Assembly (NCBI GenBank): GCA_033239525.1
Contig: BSYO01000028.1
Location: forward strand, 13,137,597 to 13,201,596
Direction: 5' to 3'
DNA: 64,000 bases
Source of the DNA: Nepenthes gracilis
Taxonomy: Eukaryota; Streptophyta; Magnoliopsida; Caryophyllales; Nepenthaceae
The translations under genes were made by a program, and so were the position numbers. The notes under the pieces are model-generated. The model was not told the DNA's origin and made no database searches. It saw nothing but the letters and a program-made list of their open reading frames with translations. Shown piece by piece: positions 24,567-36,112 of this stretch. Position 1 is the first letter of the stretch. Each line of letters opens with the position of its first letter.

Positions 24567-25190
24567 TTAGAACCCATGAATCCTATTCCAAGATTCTTCC
24601 CTCTGCATCTTCAACTGCCTGTAGAAATCACCAATAAAACTCTCAGCCTTGGCAAACAACTCTTGCCCACTGATCCCACCAATCTCCTCTGCTTCTGCTT
24701 CTTCTTCTTCTTCTTCTTCTTCTTCGTTCTTCTTATCACGATCAGCGACTACTTTCGCTTCATTCTCCGCATCACCAATGAAGAAAAGACTTGGCATGGA
24801 AGGGCACCTTTTTACCTTACGATCCATAGAAGAAGTCACGAACTTCTCCGACGCCGACTTCTCTACCACTTTCGGCTTCATCGCAGTGCTGTCGGGATTC
24901 GTGCCTCCATTTTTGGTGCTGATTTGGCCCGCTTTGTCTGCAGAAATCGCAGGAGCAGCAGCAGCCGGCTTATTTGGAGCATTAATGGGGGCAGTAGCTT
25001 GCCTTTTATCGTCGGAGGGTTTTGGCAAGGAAGAGAGAAGTCCAGCTTCTGCCCCGAGAGAAATGATGAGGATATTGATGATGAAGTAAAGGAAAGTAGA
25101 TCTCAGGGAAGAAGATAAGAATAGAGTTAGAAAGAGGAGGGCAGCTATGAGAGATAGCGTCAGAAGTTGTGAGTTCTTGAATTTCGCCAT
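24567..25190 (-). CDS. DUF4408/DUF761 family protein
   Basis: An intronless reverse-strand gene of 207 residues starting MAKFKNSQLL. The N-terminal hydrophobic block (about 8-50: LLTLSLIAALLFLTLF, then STFLYFIINILIISLGAEAG) is the DUF4408 membrane-associated domain. A low-complexity linker rich in Ala, Pro and Lys follows, then a Glu-rich run (about residues 156-166) encoded by a (TTC)n repeat on the other strand. The C-terminus QELFAKAESFIGDFYRQL...QREESWNRIHGF is the DUF761 motif of 'cotton fibre' type proteins. Relatives usually run a few residues past HGF, so the stop here may trim the tail. Function of the family is poorly known. The upstream in-frame ATG at 25277 is rejected because it lies in a (GA)n leader. 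Confidence 0.88.
   Translation of the reverse strand: MAKFKNSQLLTLSLIAALLFLTLFLSSSLRSTFLYFIINILIISLGAEAGLLSSLPKPSDDKRQATAPINAPNKPAAAAPAISADKAGQISTKNGGTNPDSTAMKPKVVEKSASEKFVTSSMDRKVKRCPSMPSLFFIGDAENEAKVVADRDKKNEEEEEEEEEAEAEEIGGISGQELFAKAESFIGDFYRQLKMQREESWNRIHGF
24691..24728. repeat. (TTC)n microsatellite inside the DUF4408/DUF761 coding region
   Basis: On the reverse strand it encodes the acidic run of about nine Glu followed by Ala-Glu alternation. Repeat-length changes would alter protein length in frame. Confidence 0.8.
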
Positions 25191-25226
25191 GGCGATCCCT
25201 CTTAAAAACTCAGAGTAAGCAGAAAT

Positions 25227-25228
<2 letters not shown>

Positions 25229-25271
<43 letters not shown>
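25229..25271. repeat. (GA)n microsatellite in the DUF4408 gene leader
   Basis: About 21 GA units, read as a CT-rich 5' UTR on the reverse strand, 39-81 bases before the ATG. Confidence 0.9.
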
Positions 25272-25274
<3 letters not shown>

Positions 25275-25307
25275 CAAGTTGTAAACTTGATTGAGGCCTA
25301 CGGACGT

Positions 25308-25316
25308 TTATATAGG
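25308..25316 (-). promoter_or_regulatory. TATA box of the DUF4408/DUF761 gene
   Basis: On the reverse strand this reads CTATATAAA. It lies ~120 bases before the ATG and ~35 bases before the CT-repeat leader, a normal plant core-promoter arrangement. Confidence 0.6.
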
Positions 25317-25559
25317 ATGTTTAGCCTGTTACCATTGTTTTTTCCAAATAAAAAATAAAAATAATGCTCAAAATTGTATATTAAATAAAAAAAAAACAAT
25401 TGAAAACTTTTTCAGTTGTTTATCCTCCAAATTATTATATTTTTAAAAATCTGTATATTTATATTTTATATTTAGTGAATACTAATATAATTAAAAAAAA
25501 AAAAAAACTATTTTTAATTATATTTTAATTTTTAATACCCACCGTTGGATTATGAAACT

Positions 25560-25980
25560 GTGGCTCACTGAGCGTCACAGCGCCCCTCGTCTCCACTAAA
25601 ACTTTAGGTGTAATAATATTATGAAACTTTGCTAATGGACACCCTCAACGACGCTTAACCATTCTCTAACCTCACAAGAGAGAAGAATTCAGTCGAACCC
25701 GGTTACTGAATTCAAGTACTTTAATCGATCAGTTGCCGACACCTAAGAAAATCATTCTCCTTGCTTCAACATGGAGGCTGGCTTGGCAGCATAATCCATC
25801 AAGAACATCCCCTCCACAGACCCATTATTCCCACAGACAGCGCCAGAAATCTACTTCAACGACCGTGGACCTCGGCGACCGCACTTCTACAACACCTCGC
25901 TCAATGGCTTTCTTTCTATAACGCTTCACTCCGCTTCGACAGCAGGTCAGCACCTCCGTAGGTAGCCTTTTTCGAGCCTA
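25560..25980 (+). other. Possible broken gene fragment, family not recognised
   Basis: GC-richer than its surroundings. From an ATG at 25770 one frame reads MEAGLAA, a stop, then an unusual unbroken 50-odd residue stretch (SIKNIPSTDPLFPQTAPEIY, later RRPHFYNTSLNGFLSIT) up to a CAG|GTCAGC donor-like site. This could be a decayed first exon or chance. I do not recognise a family. Confidence 0.25.
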
Positions 25981-28359
25981 AGCCAATCTCTGCTATCTTT
26001 GATACCACTTGTTCGGATTTTTATTGTGCCGGACCTTTTACTCTATTATTAATGGTGCTTAGGACCCAAACGAAGATATCCGTATCCAAACCCATCAACG
26101 GGTGGGTTGCCTTTATTCTGAATAGATCTGTGCTTACATGTATGCATCACCTCGAAAGAGACGAAAAGGAGTAATATGAGGGCATTTGGTCTTGTTTGCA
26201 GGATTTCATTATATCTTAACTTATTAAATAATTATATTGAAGAAGCTCTAAATTTTGAGTTTGGTTCAAAAATACTTCTCAGAGCTCTAAATTTTCTTTC
26301 ATGGAAGATTGTGTTTAATCTAAATCTAAGTTTAAGAACATAAAATCTTTAAAAGAAAATCAAGAACAATCATCACTCAACTTGCAGGTCCACAGTTCTT
26401 AGATTGAATTCATATCATACTTAACTTACAACTCATCGATAATTCCCTATATATATATATATATAAATATATGAAATTGTGAAATGAATGGAAAACATAG
26501 AAAAACAAAAAAAACAAAACAAAACAAAATTTGGAAGGGGCCCCCATCGGAGGTTGGAGGGGCTGCATCGGTTAAATCAATTGTAAATCACCGACAGATA
26601 TTTAAAAATTTTTGTTTAAATTTTAAAAAAAAAAAGATATTTAAATATTTATATACTAGTATGATAAAAAAATAATATATATATATATATTTTATATTTC
26701 TTAAAAAACGTATATCGATATTAATTTGTACATGTTAAATCTCAGTCTAACAGATAGAGAAAAAGTCACAGCGACTATAACGTTCAGATGGATCCAACCC
26801 CGCTTTACTTCCGACGATAAGGTCGGTGAAGCATATTCCTCAGCTGCATGCCAATATTTGGATCAAGCCTCGATGCAATGGCCCCACTAATTTATAAAAA
26901 ATAAATATATAAAATTATTTTTATATCATTTTGTTATATAATGAATTATTAAAATTACCGTCATAATTGATTTTGCAAGCCAATTAATTTTATTACACAC
27001 ATTATAAAAAAAAATTACATCTTATAATAATTTTAATACGTAACTCTTAACACTAAATACGTGTCTCGGTTTTTCTATTGGTTCTCTCCTTTGACCCTTC
27101 AAAAGCATAGAAGCTGTTGGGAGAATCTATTCACCGAGCCCAGGCCCACCCCACAACTTTGAATCAAGTGCCCTAGTGGTCCCCACTTGGGCCCACTACC
27201 CTCGCTTAGTGGAGTACATGGCCTCCTTTTGGGCCTGCCAGCTGTACGTTTGCTGGCCTAGATCACGTGCAGACACATCAATTTGTATAATATAAATATG
27301 ATATATTATATGCCAATATTAATTTAACTTATTAAAAAAATAATATGTACAGGGTATTTAATAAATAGGTTATATTCGTATTATATAAAAAATACATTTT
27401 AACATGTTAATATAATTGACATGACATCAATAATACATTATCCATTATTTGACAATACAATGTTCAAAAGAAAAATAAATAAATTTAATTATTAAAATTT
27501 TGAAAGGATAAATTTATTTTGTGTTATTTTTATATTAAGGAATTGAAATAAAACCCTGTACAATTATTTTATTTTGTTAATTATATCGACTCGTTAATAA
27601 CACAGTAAATTTAATCTGAATTTAAATCTTTAATGTCGTATGTTATGGATACTGTAGGAGATATGAATATTTTCCTATAACAATTTTTAAATTTTTTTAC
27701 CGTTTAATTTCAAATTTGCCTCTCAACGATAAATAAAATATGACATAATTTAATATCATACAGTACACATATAATTTATTTACCTTAATTATCTATGCTT
27801 TTTTTAAATTTACCGTTACATGACTGAGAATATGATGAGTTTTGATAAATTTTTTATTTACATAAAACTGAATCTAAAATAAAAATGTAAAAAAAATGAT
27901 AATTAAATTAGTAGAAAGTTAATTATTTAATCATCAAATACTTAAAGAAGATTTTTACTTATAAAATAAAATTAAAAAAAATTCTTTTAATGGCATCCTT
28001 GTCAATGAAAATTCTTTCATACCACGTAGAAATATGTTGGACCATACAGCTCCATGAAGGGCATGGGTGGTAATAAATAAAATTAATAAAATAAAATAAA
28101 ATAAAATAATAATGAGAAAACAACTATAATTAATAAAATAACATTTCATTCACACATCCATCCATATTAATATTATCAGGCACAAATAAGAATAAATAAA
28201 TAAATAAATAAATAAAATGTTAAATACAAGGAAACATTTAAATGGTACAAAATGACTAAAGTCAAGGCTACTAAAGTACCACCTATTATTAGACATCTAA
28301 TTTCTCTTCCAAGTGGTAGAGTAGACCACACCTCATTCTAAGACCTATTACACATCTTT
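25981..28359. other. Intergenic, no gene recognised
   Basis: AT-rich DNA with small microsatellites: (AT)n at ~26453-26466 and ~26677-26691, and (TAAA)n at ~28192-28216. A moderately GC-rich patch at 27060-27280 shows no coding content I can identify. Confidence 0.4.
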
Positions 28360-29300
28360 ATGTCCAAACCAAGCTATCTTTACGTTCGACTTTTAAAAAG
28401 GTTTCTTTTATCAACTCTTCCTTCGTTTAGAGGGCACAAACAACCTCGATCCTATAGAGGGGGGGGGGGGGGGCCAACACCGAGCCCTTACTTTCAGCTT
28501 TTTCACTTACACTACCACCCTTTAAACACTTACTACTACACGTTATGTGAAGGTAATTTAAAAGTGTCTGAAACCTTTGCAAATATGATCCGAATAGTTT
28601 CTTGGCTTTATCCAAACCTGCCCTACAGCTTTCTATATCAATGTTTTGGGAGGGGTAAGTGATGAAGGGGGCCAACTAGGGGGGGTTGCTTGTAGAATGA
28701 GGAAGGCCTGATCAGCCATGTTAGATGGAGCATCTCTGTCGGTCTATGTCACGCACAAGGGCCAGCGTGAACTACGGATATCAATGGGAGAAGAGCTTCA
28801 TAAAAAGAAATGGTGAGCTTACAGTGCAATTCGGAACACGAATTATCGCCATTTTTTGAAAAAGAATGCCGAGGAATCAAGTGGGGGAGATCGTTATGGG
28901 TCGGCACTCATAGTGCTCAGTTTGCGGGTTTATGCCCCGCAAGGATACTCCTTCCCAGGTTTAGATGCTGAAAGGTGGCATACTAATGCAGCTACATGCT
29001 TGGCTAATGGCTATCTATATGTGTTGATTTTAAGGATTTCTTTATGGTTTTATTATAGTCTTTTTTAAATATGAAAATATAAATAAATAAAATGAATAAA
29101 ATTTTCATCCAAAACCCAGAGCAGTCTGTCACGTAGAATTGCAAGAAGCTTGAATAACGAGTAAAGAGTCAATGAATTGGCGCCGAAAGTCGCCGCCGGC
29201 CACCGCCCCTTTCCCAAAGAAAGGGGAAGAACATAGAGTGATGCTCCGTGTACCAGGCCAGACGACCACATATCATTTCAGTCGATTGCGCATATCCTCG
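28360..29300. other. GC-richer island of unknown origin with a poly(G) run
   Basis: Holds an uninterrupted G run (~28457-28473) and several short open frames on both strands with no recognisable domains. A reverse-strand phrase DMWSSG...LYVL near 29240 only weakly resembles a kinase subdomain and has no flanking support. It may be decayed gene or transposon DNA. Confidence 0.3.
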
Positions 29301-31642
29301 TCCATTCAATATATCATATCTTAAAGGTCAATAATATTATACATTAAGTGTGACCCGTCTCTTTTTATATATATATATATATATAATCAGTTTATTTAAA
29401 AATCTAATCTAAAAAATTTATAATATAATTTGATATAAATTTTAAATAAATATTATAGATTATTATTTTTTAGTCAATTAATTTTGCTCTACATGTATGA
29501 CATTATGGGCTAGGACAAACAACTTCCCCTTTACTCATAATTTTTTTCTAAGACATTAATATGGTGACTTGTTTATGCGATTGTTTGTCGATTTAAAGCT
29601 ACTAATCCCTAAGAATGTCCAACTAGCAAAGCTTAGAATGAGAAATTTGGAATTCAATTGACCCGACGAATAGAAGTTCAGAAGAAAAAACTGCAAAAAC
29701 TAAATAAAATAAAGTTAACTGAAGAACAAATTTCATTAAGAGGACAAGCATAAATTAAATCTTCATTAGATAAAAATTCCCGTAAACTTTCTGACCTCCA
29801 TACCAAACTTTTCAATAGTAAACAAAATTCAACAGTGTTTATGATCAAAATTTTTAAAAAAATCTTCTCTTTGAGCCCACCACCATGTTCAACCAAACCA
29901 CCACCACCATCCATCCTCTCACATCCACCCAATGGCCACCACCACCACAACTGACCCCCAATAATAAGAGTAAGTGGATAAGGAGTACAATAAGGAATGT
30001 GAGGGAATTTGGATATGATTATGTCCACTGAGACATCTTGAGGTCAAGACCCACCTCAAGAACAATCACAAAAGAAGAGTTTCCCCTAAGACTTTGAGAT
30101 TTAAGAATTTCACGGATCATCAGAACTATAATATTATTTCATAACTCATTGATGTAGAGATAAACATAAATAACATATCCAAATCCATATATTGCATCAT
30201 TTTTCAAAGAACCTATAATCAATTTCCCTCAATTCACCATTATCTCTATTTCCTTATCAGAGTTTTCAGAATTATGTGTAGATAAAATTTTGTGTACTGT
30301 TTTTTCGGAGGGATGAATTCATTTCAAAATAGAATGCTCATCAAAACCGCCTAACACATCCAGACAAAACAGCTTCATTTATCTATAACAAATGATGGTT
30401 TATTATGATATTTGTAAGACACAAAGAAGACCAATTTTTTAATTATATAACTACTCCTCTTTCTATTAAATATTGTACTAATTAAAAAAAATTCTAATAA
30501 AATATGACAAAACCTTACAGAATTAAATATGTATTATGGGGTAAAGGACAATTCTAATTTGTCCTACTTAGTTTTCGCAGCAGAATCTAAGCAATGACTA
30601 CAGCGAGATCAAGATTCAAGAGCATGATAATTGTCCACTTTCTCAATTTGACAAATTGGCATGGCTGCATCATTCGCCCCTTAGCCTTAGAATTTCATCA
30701 GGAAAGCAATGATACCACTCGAGTTAGCACTGCCGACAACCACCTGTGGCAATGCTCAATAGAATGCTTATGAGAGGAAATTGTATTTAATGATGGACTA
30801 AAAGAAAATGGGTAAATTGAACTTTTAGCAAACCACTTCTGGTGGCTTCTGTAATTGAGTAAAGAACATTTTATTTGTTACAATCAAGCGTATTCAATTT
30901 CAATAATGAGGTCAAATCCTATAAATTTTGGCCAAATTTTGGTTAAAAATGCTATATTTTAGTAATTCCAAGCTTAAATGTATTCCTAACTCGTCAATTT
31001 CTTCTAGCATTGGTCATTTGAGGCTCAACTATGAATTTAACGTGACATTCTCCAATGAAATTTTCAATGAATTCGGGAAGAAAGGAGATACTGCACAAAG
31101 CTTTTCCCATTATGAGCTCTAAAAATGTGACCACTACATTGGAGAGACGCTTCCGTGATTTAAAGAAGGGAACCTTAATACGATGGAGCCATTCTCCCTA
31201 ACCCTAAGCCTAGCCCTCTTGAATCTTTCGATGAATTCGAAGATTGCAATTAACTGTAAAAAAATCAAAATGTTAAAATGTTACGCCTACAATAGCTGAT
31301 CGAACAATAGTTTAACTTACTGATACGACATTGGAATATGAAAATCTTGACTTACCGCATTTCACAGCCACACGATTTCCCAAATCCCCAATTTTCCGCT
31401 CAGATAAAATGAATACACGCACATGAAGAATACACACACGCAAACTCCCCAAAAACCAACACAAACAGAGAAGTATCAAATCCAACAAATTCTTTGTCAA
31501 GATCAACATACAAGACTGCAAACCCTACAAGTATTCATGATCCCGCCATGTTGCAGTAAATATGATAAAAAAATCCACAAAACAAGCACAGAGAGAGAGA
31601 GAGAGAAGGAGAGATCAAGTGGTAAAGAGCTTGAACACTAAC
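29301..31642. other. Intergenic or intronic, nothing recognised
   Basis: AT-rich, with (TA)n at ~29363-29382 and a CCACCA-rich patch at 29876-29955. If the DUF212-like exon at 31.64-31.78 kb were a live gene, its later exons should lie here on the reverse strand. I found no GGMPSSHSA-like or HAGRQAE-like exon. Confidence 0.4.
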
Positions 31643-31780
31643 CAAAAAAACAAAGAAGAGCTTGGGGAACTGACCATCAGCGAAGGCGAGGAAAGCAGAG
31701 AGCAGAGGGCAGTAGAATGGGAGAACTGACAGTTGATGACTGGCAGATCCGGAGCTCGATGTCGCATCAGCAGCCTTCAT
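31643..31780 (-). pseudogene. Orphan first exon resembling DUF212 (acid phosphatase/haloperoxidase-related)
   Basis: From an ATG at 31780, 46 codons run to a plausible GTTAGT donor. MKAADATSSSG, then CPLLSAFLAFADGQFPKLF, matches the N-terminus of plant DUF212 proteins, where ...LPLLSAFLAFALAQFLKLF is typical; this is a membrane protein family of unclear biochemistry. The hallmark next exons (the GGMPSSHSA block) are not visible downstream on the reverse strand within the window. The residues DG and P interrupt an otherwise hydrophobic helix. It is probably a duplicated or truncated first exon with its promoter; an extremely long intron is the alternative. Confidence 0.45.
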
Positions 31781-31899
31781 CGCATCGCCCACCTTCAATT
31801 CCACAGAGAGAGGGAAGCGACCATGGTGGTTCGGACCTCGCGGAAAACGCAAATTCGGCAATGAAGGTCTCTGGCTTCCGCTCTCGGATGGGCACAGCC

Positions 31900-32075
31900 G
31901 GTGGGCTGTCCAGTCTTCCAATGGGCCCAATGGCCCACCAGACTAGTTCATATGGAGCCCGAACTACCTCTAAGCCCACAGCCCACAGAACAATATCTGC
32001 CCACGAAAGTAAATTTTTTATTTAAATCAACGTGTCGTTTACATAAGAGGGGGCCCACGAAGATTGCCCAATCTA
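31900..32075 (-). promoter_or_regulatory. Cluster of site II (TGGGCC/GGCCCA-type) motifs
   Basis: Several TGGGCY motifs (TGGGCC, GGCCCA, AGCCCA, GCCCAC) fall within ~175 bases directly upstream of the orphan DUF212-like exon. Site II elements bind TCP factors and mark promoters of housekeeping plant genes. Their position supports a real promoter firing leftward; activity is not shown by sequence. Confidence 0.4.
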
Positions 32076-33359
32076 ATAAACTCTTCAATTACGCAACTGC
32101 TGCGTGGAAAACGAGTTGCCTTCATAGTAAGTTGTGTAATCTCAGCACGCCACGTTTTATTTAAGCTGCAAGAGCAACAAAATAGACAAATTAGACAATT
32201 CAATATTGATGGCATGGTGGGCCATGGTGCGGTCTAATCTCACTCACACATTTACCTAACAGAGTTGTATAAATAAAAAACTACGAATTTAATGAACAAA
32301 ATTTATCATTCTTATAAGTTTATAGTATTTATAGACAAAAATAACAACTAATTAAATATTCAGCATTGAACAGTATGAGCAATGCCCTTTACTCGATCAA
32401 GGAAAAAAATGAGTTTGAACATGTCCATACTTGATTGGCCATGATTCGGAGCTCGATCGAGGAGTTTTATGAATAAATGAGTTGAACATCCAAACAATGT
32501 GACATTTTGTTAAAGCAAACTGAAAAGCAAGCTAATTTTAAACTATTAGATGAATCTGTTAATAAGACTTAGATTGTATTACGTCAACTTTATCATCTTT
32601 AAATGATTTTATTCACAAGTATATTAACAAACTTGCTTAAATGTTACGATTCTGTAAATGAGCCCAGGAGAACTAATTATAAGTCTAACTGAATTAATTC
32701 TAAACAAACTCAAACTTAATTCATTTGTCTAGTTAGCTTTCTTGTAAAAAGTTTGGTTATCATTTGTTTTTTTCAAGCTAATAAACTTTAAACTAGCCTT
32801 TATCTTGTCAAAGTTTCATGTAATTTATAGACCGTTTAGTTCATTTGTAATTATTAATAAATTGGCATCTTATACAAGATCATCTATCACTATAGTACGT
32901 AATTAAATTTGTATTATGCTTGACTTTGGTTTAGTTCAGTTTAAGATTCTGACCAAATTCTTTTAAGCAAAACAAAAATTTATCAAAACCTACTATACTC
33001 AAATGAACTTCATTAACTAAATAGGATCGTGAAAGAAGTTCAAGCTCAATGCCTTTAAATTCCTCTGGCAAGTGGGTATGGGTTTTGGGCAAATGGTTTA
33101 TAGTTTAGCTTTGATCATTTTATATGATAATAAATTTATCTCCTTACATTAATTAACTATAATATCTAAAAAGAATACGAATGACTATATGTTATTGATG
33201 TATTAGGCATAAGGTAATAATTTGGTCAATGAGTAAGTTATGAATCATAAAGATTATTCCAATAATTCTAAATTTAATTAAATTGATAAATTTTTTAGTT
33301 TAATTATAGATTTAACTTAAAATATTAAGTGTTAGATCTAAATTAGTTAAATTCAAATG
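32076..33359. other. Intergenic, AT-rich, nothing recognised
   Basis: No coding or RNA features seen on either strand. Confidence 0.4.
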
Positions 33360-34209
33360 GCACCGGACGTACCATTAACCCATGTATATACTTATTATAA
33401 ACAAAATATTCATGACTGATATGCGCATAAGTGATATTCGTGCCTATTTAGATCAAAATATTGGCACTCGATGCACATATGTTAGACACTTGTGTGCAGT
33501 ATATAATTAATCTCTACACCTAATTGGTGTACATATGTTAGTTTTCTATTAATATACCTTCTAACCAAATTCAACTTATTTTTGCTAAAATTTTGACAGA
33601 AAAGAAAGAAATATAAGAGAAAATGAGAGAGGACATGAGAAAATGAAGGAGATTGTAAAATTGAGGAAAAAAATCAAGCTAATTTTTGATAAATATCAAG
33701 TAAATGCAAGTATATTTAAGCCATTTTTTCTTTTATTACTTTTTTTCTAAAATTTTTGAGCATTTGTTGTCCAATACTTATGCATGTGATACTATTTTAT
33801 TTAAATTAATTATACTTTGTATATGTATATCTATTCTCATTTCATAAAATTTTACAAAGCTCATATCTTAAATTTATATAAATTATATTTTAAGTACTGT
33901 AATTTATATATAAATATTCTTATATGTTGTTAAATTTGACTAATATACTTCTATATGTTATTAATTTCTACCTATTTATTCATACATATTTTCTATTTAT
34001 AAGAAATTGATGAAATCATATACACTACATTGACTTCCTAAAATTTTCTACACAAATGGTTTTGCCTATCATGGGTTCTATTTTATTATTTCTACATGCC
34101 ATAGAGTTTACTCTATATTTTCTTAAATGTTACATATTTGAAAGAAAATTGGTAAAAACTCTCTTTATATTTTGATAAAATGAATTAGGTTTTCTAACAT
34201 GAAAAAATA
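33360..34209 (-). repeat. Dispersed LTR-like repeat, partial copy D
   Basis: In reverse complement it carries the family's order of features: a GC-richer segment with ATGCGCAT words (~33420-33480), then a CT-rich tract (~33600-33655), then AT-rich sequence with 'catttgttgt' and 'atatgtatat' words. It is decayed and its ends are not defined. Confidence 0.35.
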
Positions 34210-34214
34210 TATGT

Positions 34215-35114
34215 TGATACGTCATTAGATCAGGGTTATTGCACAGATTAGGAGGCTACTCAGTTTTCCTAGGCGGATCGAACTAAGCGGGTCTGGTCTC
34301 CATTTTTCATAGTATAGATCCTACACACCACAACTAAAAAATAAGATTTCAGAGAATCGGTGGGATTTACTCCCCGATATATTTTTTAACGTTTAAATCA
34401 ATAATCTTTCTCCAATTGAATAAAAAGATGTAAGGATGCAAGAATGAGTACATGTATAATACTCGGGTTTAGGGATTGAATATTTGAGTGTATTCAGTAG
34501 AGGGACAGCTTTGAGAGAAGACAAGGTCCTCAACGAGGAGCGACTCAAGGGAGAGAGATATGGGAGATTTTCTAGTGGCTTTTTAGGCAGAGAATCATTC
34601 ATCTATGGGCTTGCCAATATGCATGTCCCTGCCCGTGGGAGTTGAAGGTATTTATAGTATTTGAGTCAACTTAATCTTATTTGAGCGCTAAAGTTGGCTG
34701 ATGATTGTTTGCGCATATTTGGCGGGCTATCATGGGATCGCGGATGCCAATTATAGCAGTTGTGGCCAGCCAAGGAGATTCATTCATTCTTTGCGGTGAT
34801 GCCGAAGGCGACGAATATAACAATTGTTTTGGAAAAAGATCTGCTGAGTTAGAGTTGGCGTTTCCGAGGAAATCAGGATCAAGGGTGGGTGCTGAACTGT
34901 TTGGGACAATTAAGGCATATCCTGTCATCGTGCGCGTCACCGCTGGTCACCCATTTCCAGCAGGACGGTTTCGGAGCCAACTCGCCTTGGCCAGAGGTTT
35001 AGATGCTTGGTCCTGGGCCTTCGTAGGAGTCGGCTGTAGGCTGTTATGCTTCGGATCCCCAATTTGTCCATAGGCTTTCGCACCCGGCCGACCTATTTTT
35101 AGCCGTCCCTATCA
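34215..35114. mobile_element. Solo LTR with perfect TSD TATGT
   Basis: Starts TGATACGTC and ends CCCTATCA. It is flanked by the perfect 5-base duplication TATGT (34210-34214, 35115-35119). It shares the motif order 'cacaactaaaaa', then GAGA/CAGAG, then a GTCGG/ATCGG word, with the terminal repeats at 49.5 and 53.9 kb, suggesting a related retroelement type. It holds a 122-codon open frame without domains (34705-35073), taken as non-coding. No second LTR or internal region is nearby, so it is a recombination remnant. Confidence 0.8.
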
Positions 35115-35119
35115 TATGT

Positions 35120-35940
35120 ATATTTATATTTTGTATAAAATTTTTAATTTTAAATAATTAAAGACTATTGTAAATAATTAATAGAATATATTTAAATATA
35201 TCATAATATATTATCTGTAAATTGAAAGTCAAATCTAATATCTATAGGTTAGAAAAATAATATTTGACTCTTATTATAGAAAATAATATATAGTCAGTTG
35301 ACCCATGAATCATAAATAGTGGTGTATGGCATTTAACTAAATAGAAAGAATCACAGCCCAATTCTTAATATTCGACAATTGTTGATAAAATTATTATTAA
35401 TCTTTAATTCTTACATGTTAGTAAGATTTTATACATTTTATATTTCCATAGCTATCAATTGATTTTTATATACCATACACTTAAATACATGATTTTGACA
35501 TAATTTATATATTTATATAGTTTTTGATATGATTAATTATTAGTATATGGCTTTTGGCATAATTTCTACAAATTTACAAGTTTTGGCATGTTCTTATTTG
35601 TATAAGACTTTTGTATATTTTAGTATAACGTTGATATTATCAGAACTTTAGGTCTTGATCATAACATCGTCTTTGCATGTTTCTTTTAAAATATACCTAC
35701 ATATAAAATTATATATGTTCTGATGAGTTTAAGATTTATTTCTACTACTATTTGTTAACCTTTCAGTTCAACAAATTCGAATAAACTTGTAGATATTTTT
35801 GGACATTGAAAGAACTTTTATTTCAATTAGTGTTTGTATATGGCCATTGGCTGATGGCAAAGTTTAAGTTGAATAAGTATATTTGTTGATGTTCATAGCT
35901 GAATACTTTAATTTTGATTGAGATATTTTTTTTTATTTAT
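35120..35940. other. AT-rich spacer between retroelements
   Basis: Nothing recognised on either strand. Confidence 0.4.
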
Positions 35941-36112
35941 GGCATGTTTAGTTGGAAGAAATAAGAAGAAAATAGAATTTTTATTCCCTGAAAATAGATA
36001 TTTCTCCTTTGGTTACAAATTTAATAAAAAAAAATATTTATTGAGAATTGTTATTTCCGCACGCGTGGGAATAACAATTCCAATTATTATTATTATTATT
36101 ATTATTATTATT
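35941..36112. mobile_element. Left half of a MITE split by the Tat element
   Basis: It begins GGCATGTTTAGTT, and its reverse complement pairs with AACCAAACGTACC ending at 46608. Inner words also pair (TTTATTCCCTGAAAATAG with the complement of CTATTCCCTGGAATAATTAT). The half ends in a (TTA)n run at 36083-36112, the insertion target of the retroelement. Confidence 0.6.

Noticed and set aside
25191..25277. Longer start for the DUF4408 protein
   Set aside because: The extension is a Leu-Ser repeat read from the (GA)n leader; the family start is MAKFKNSQLL.
29065..29271. Reverse-strand frame with MWSSG...LYVL, reminiscent of a kinase subdomain
   Set aside because: Only a handful of residues match, with no neighbouring kinase motifs in any frame.
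29678..30028. 116-codon reverse-strand frame
   Set aside because: Built on a CCACCA-rich patch; no family features.
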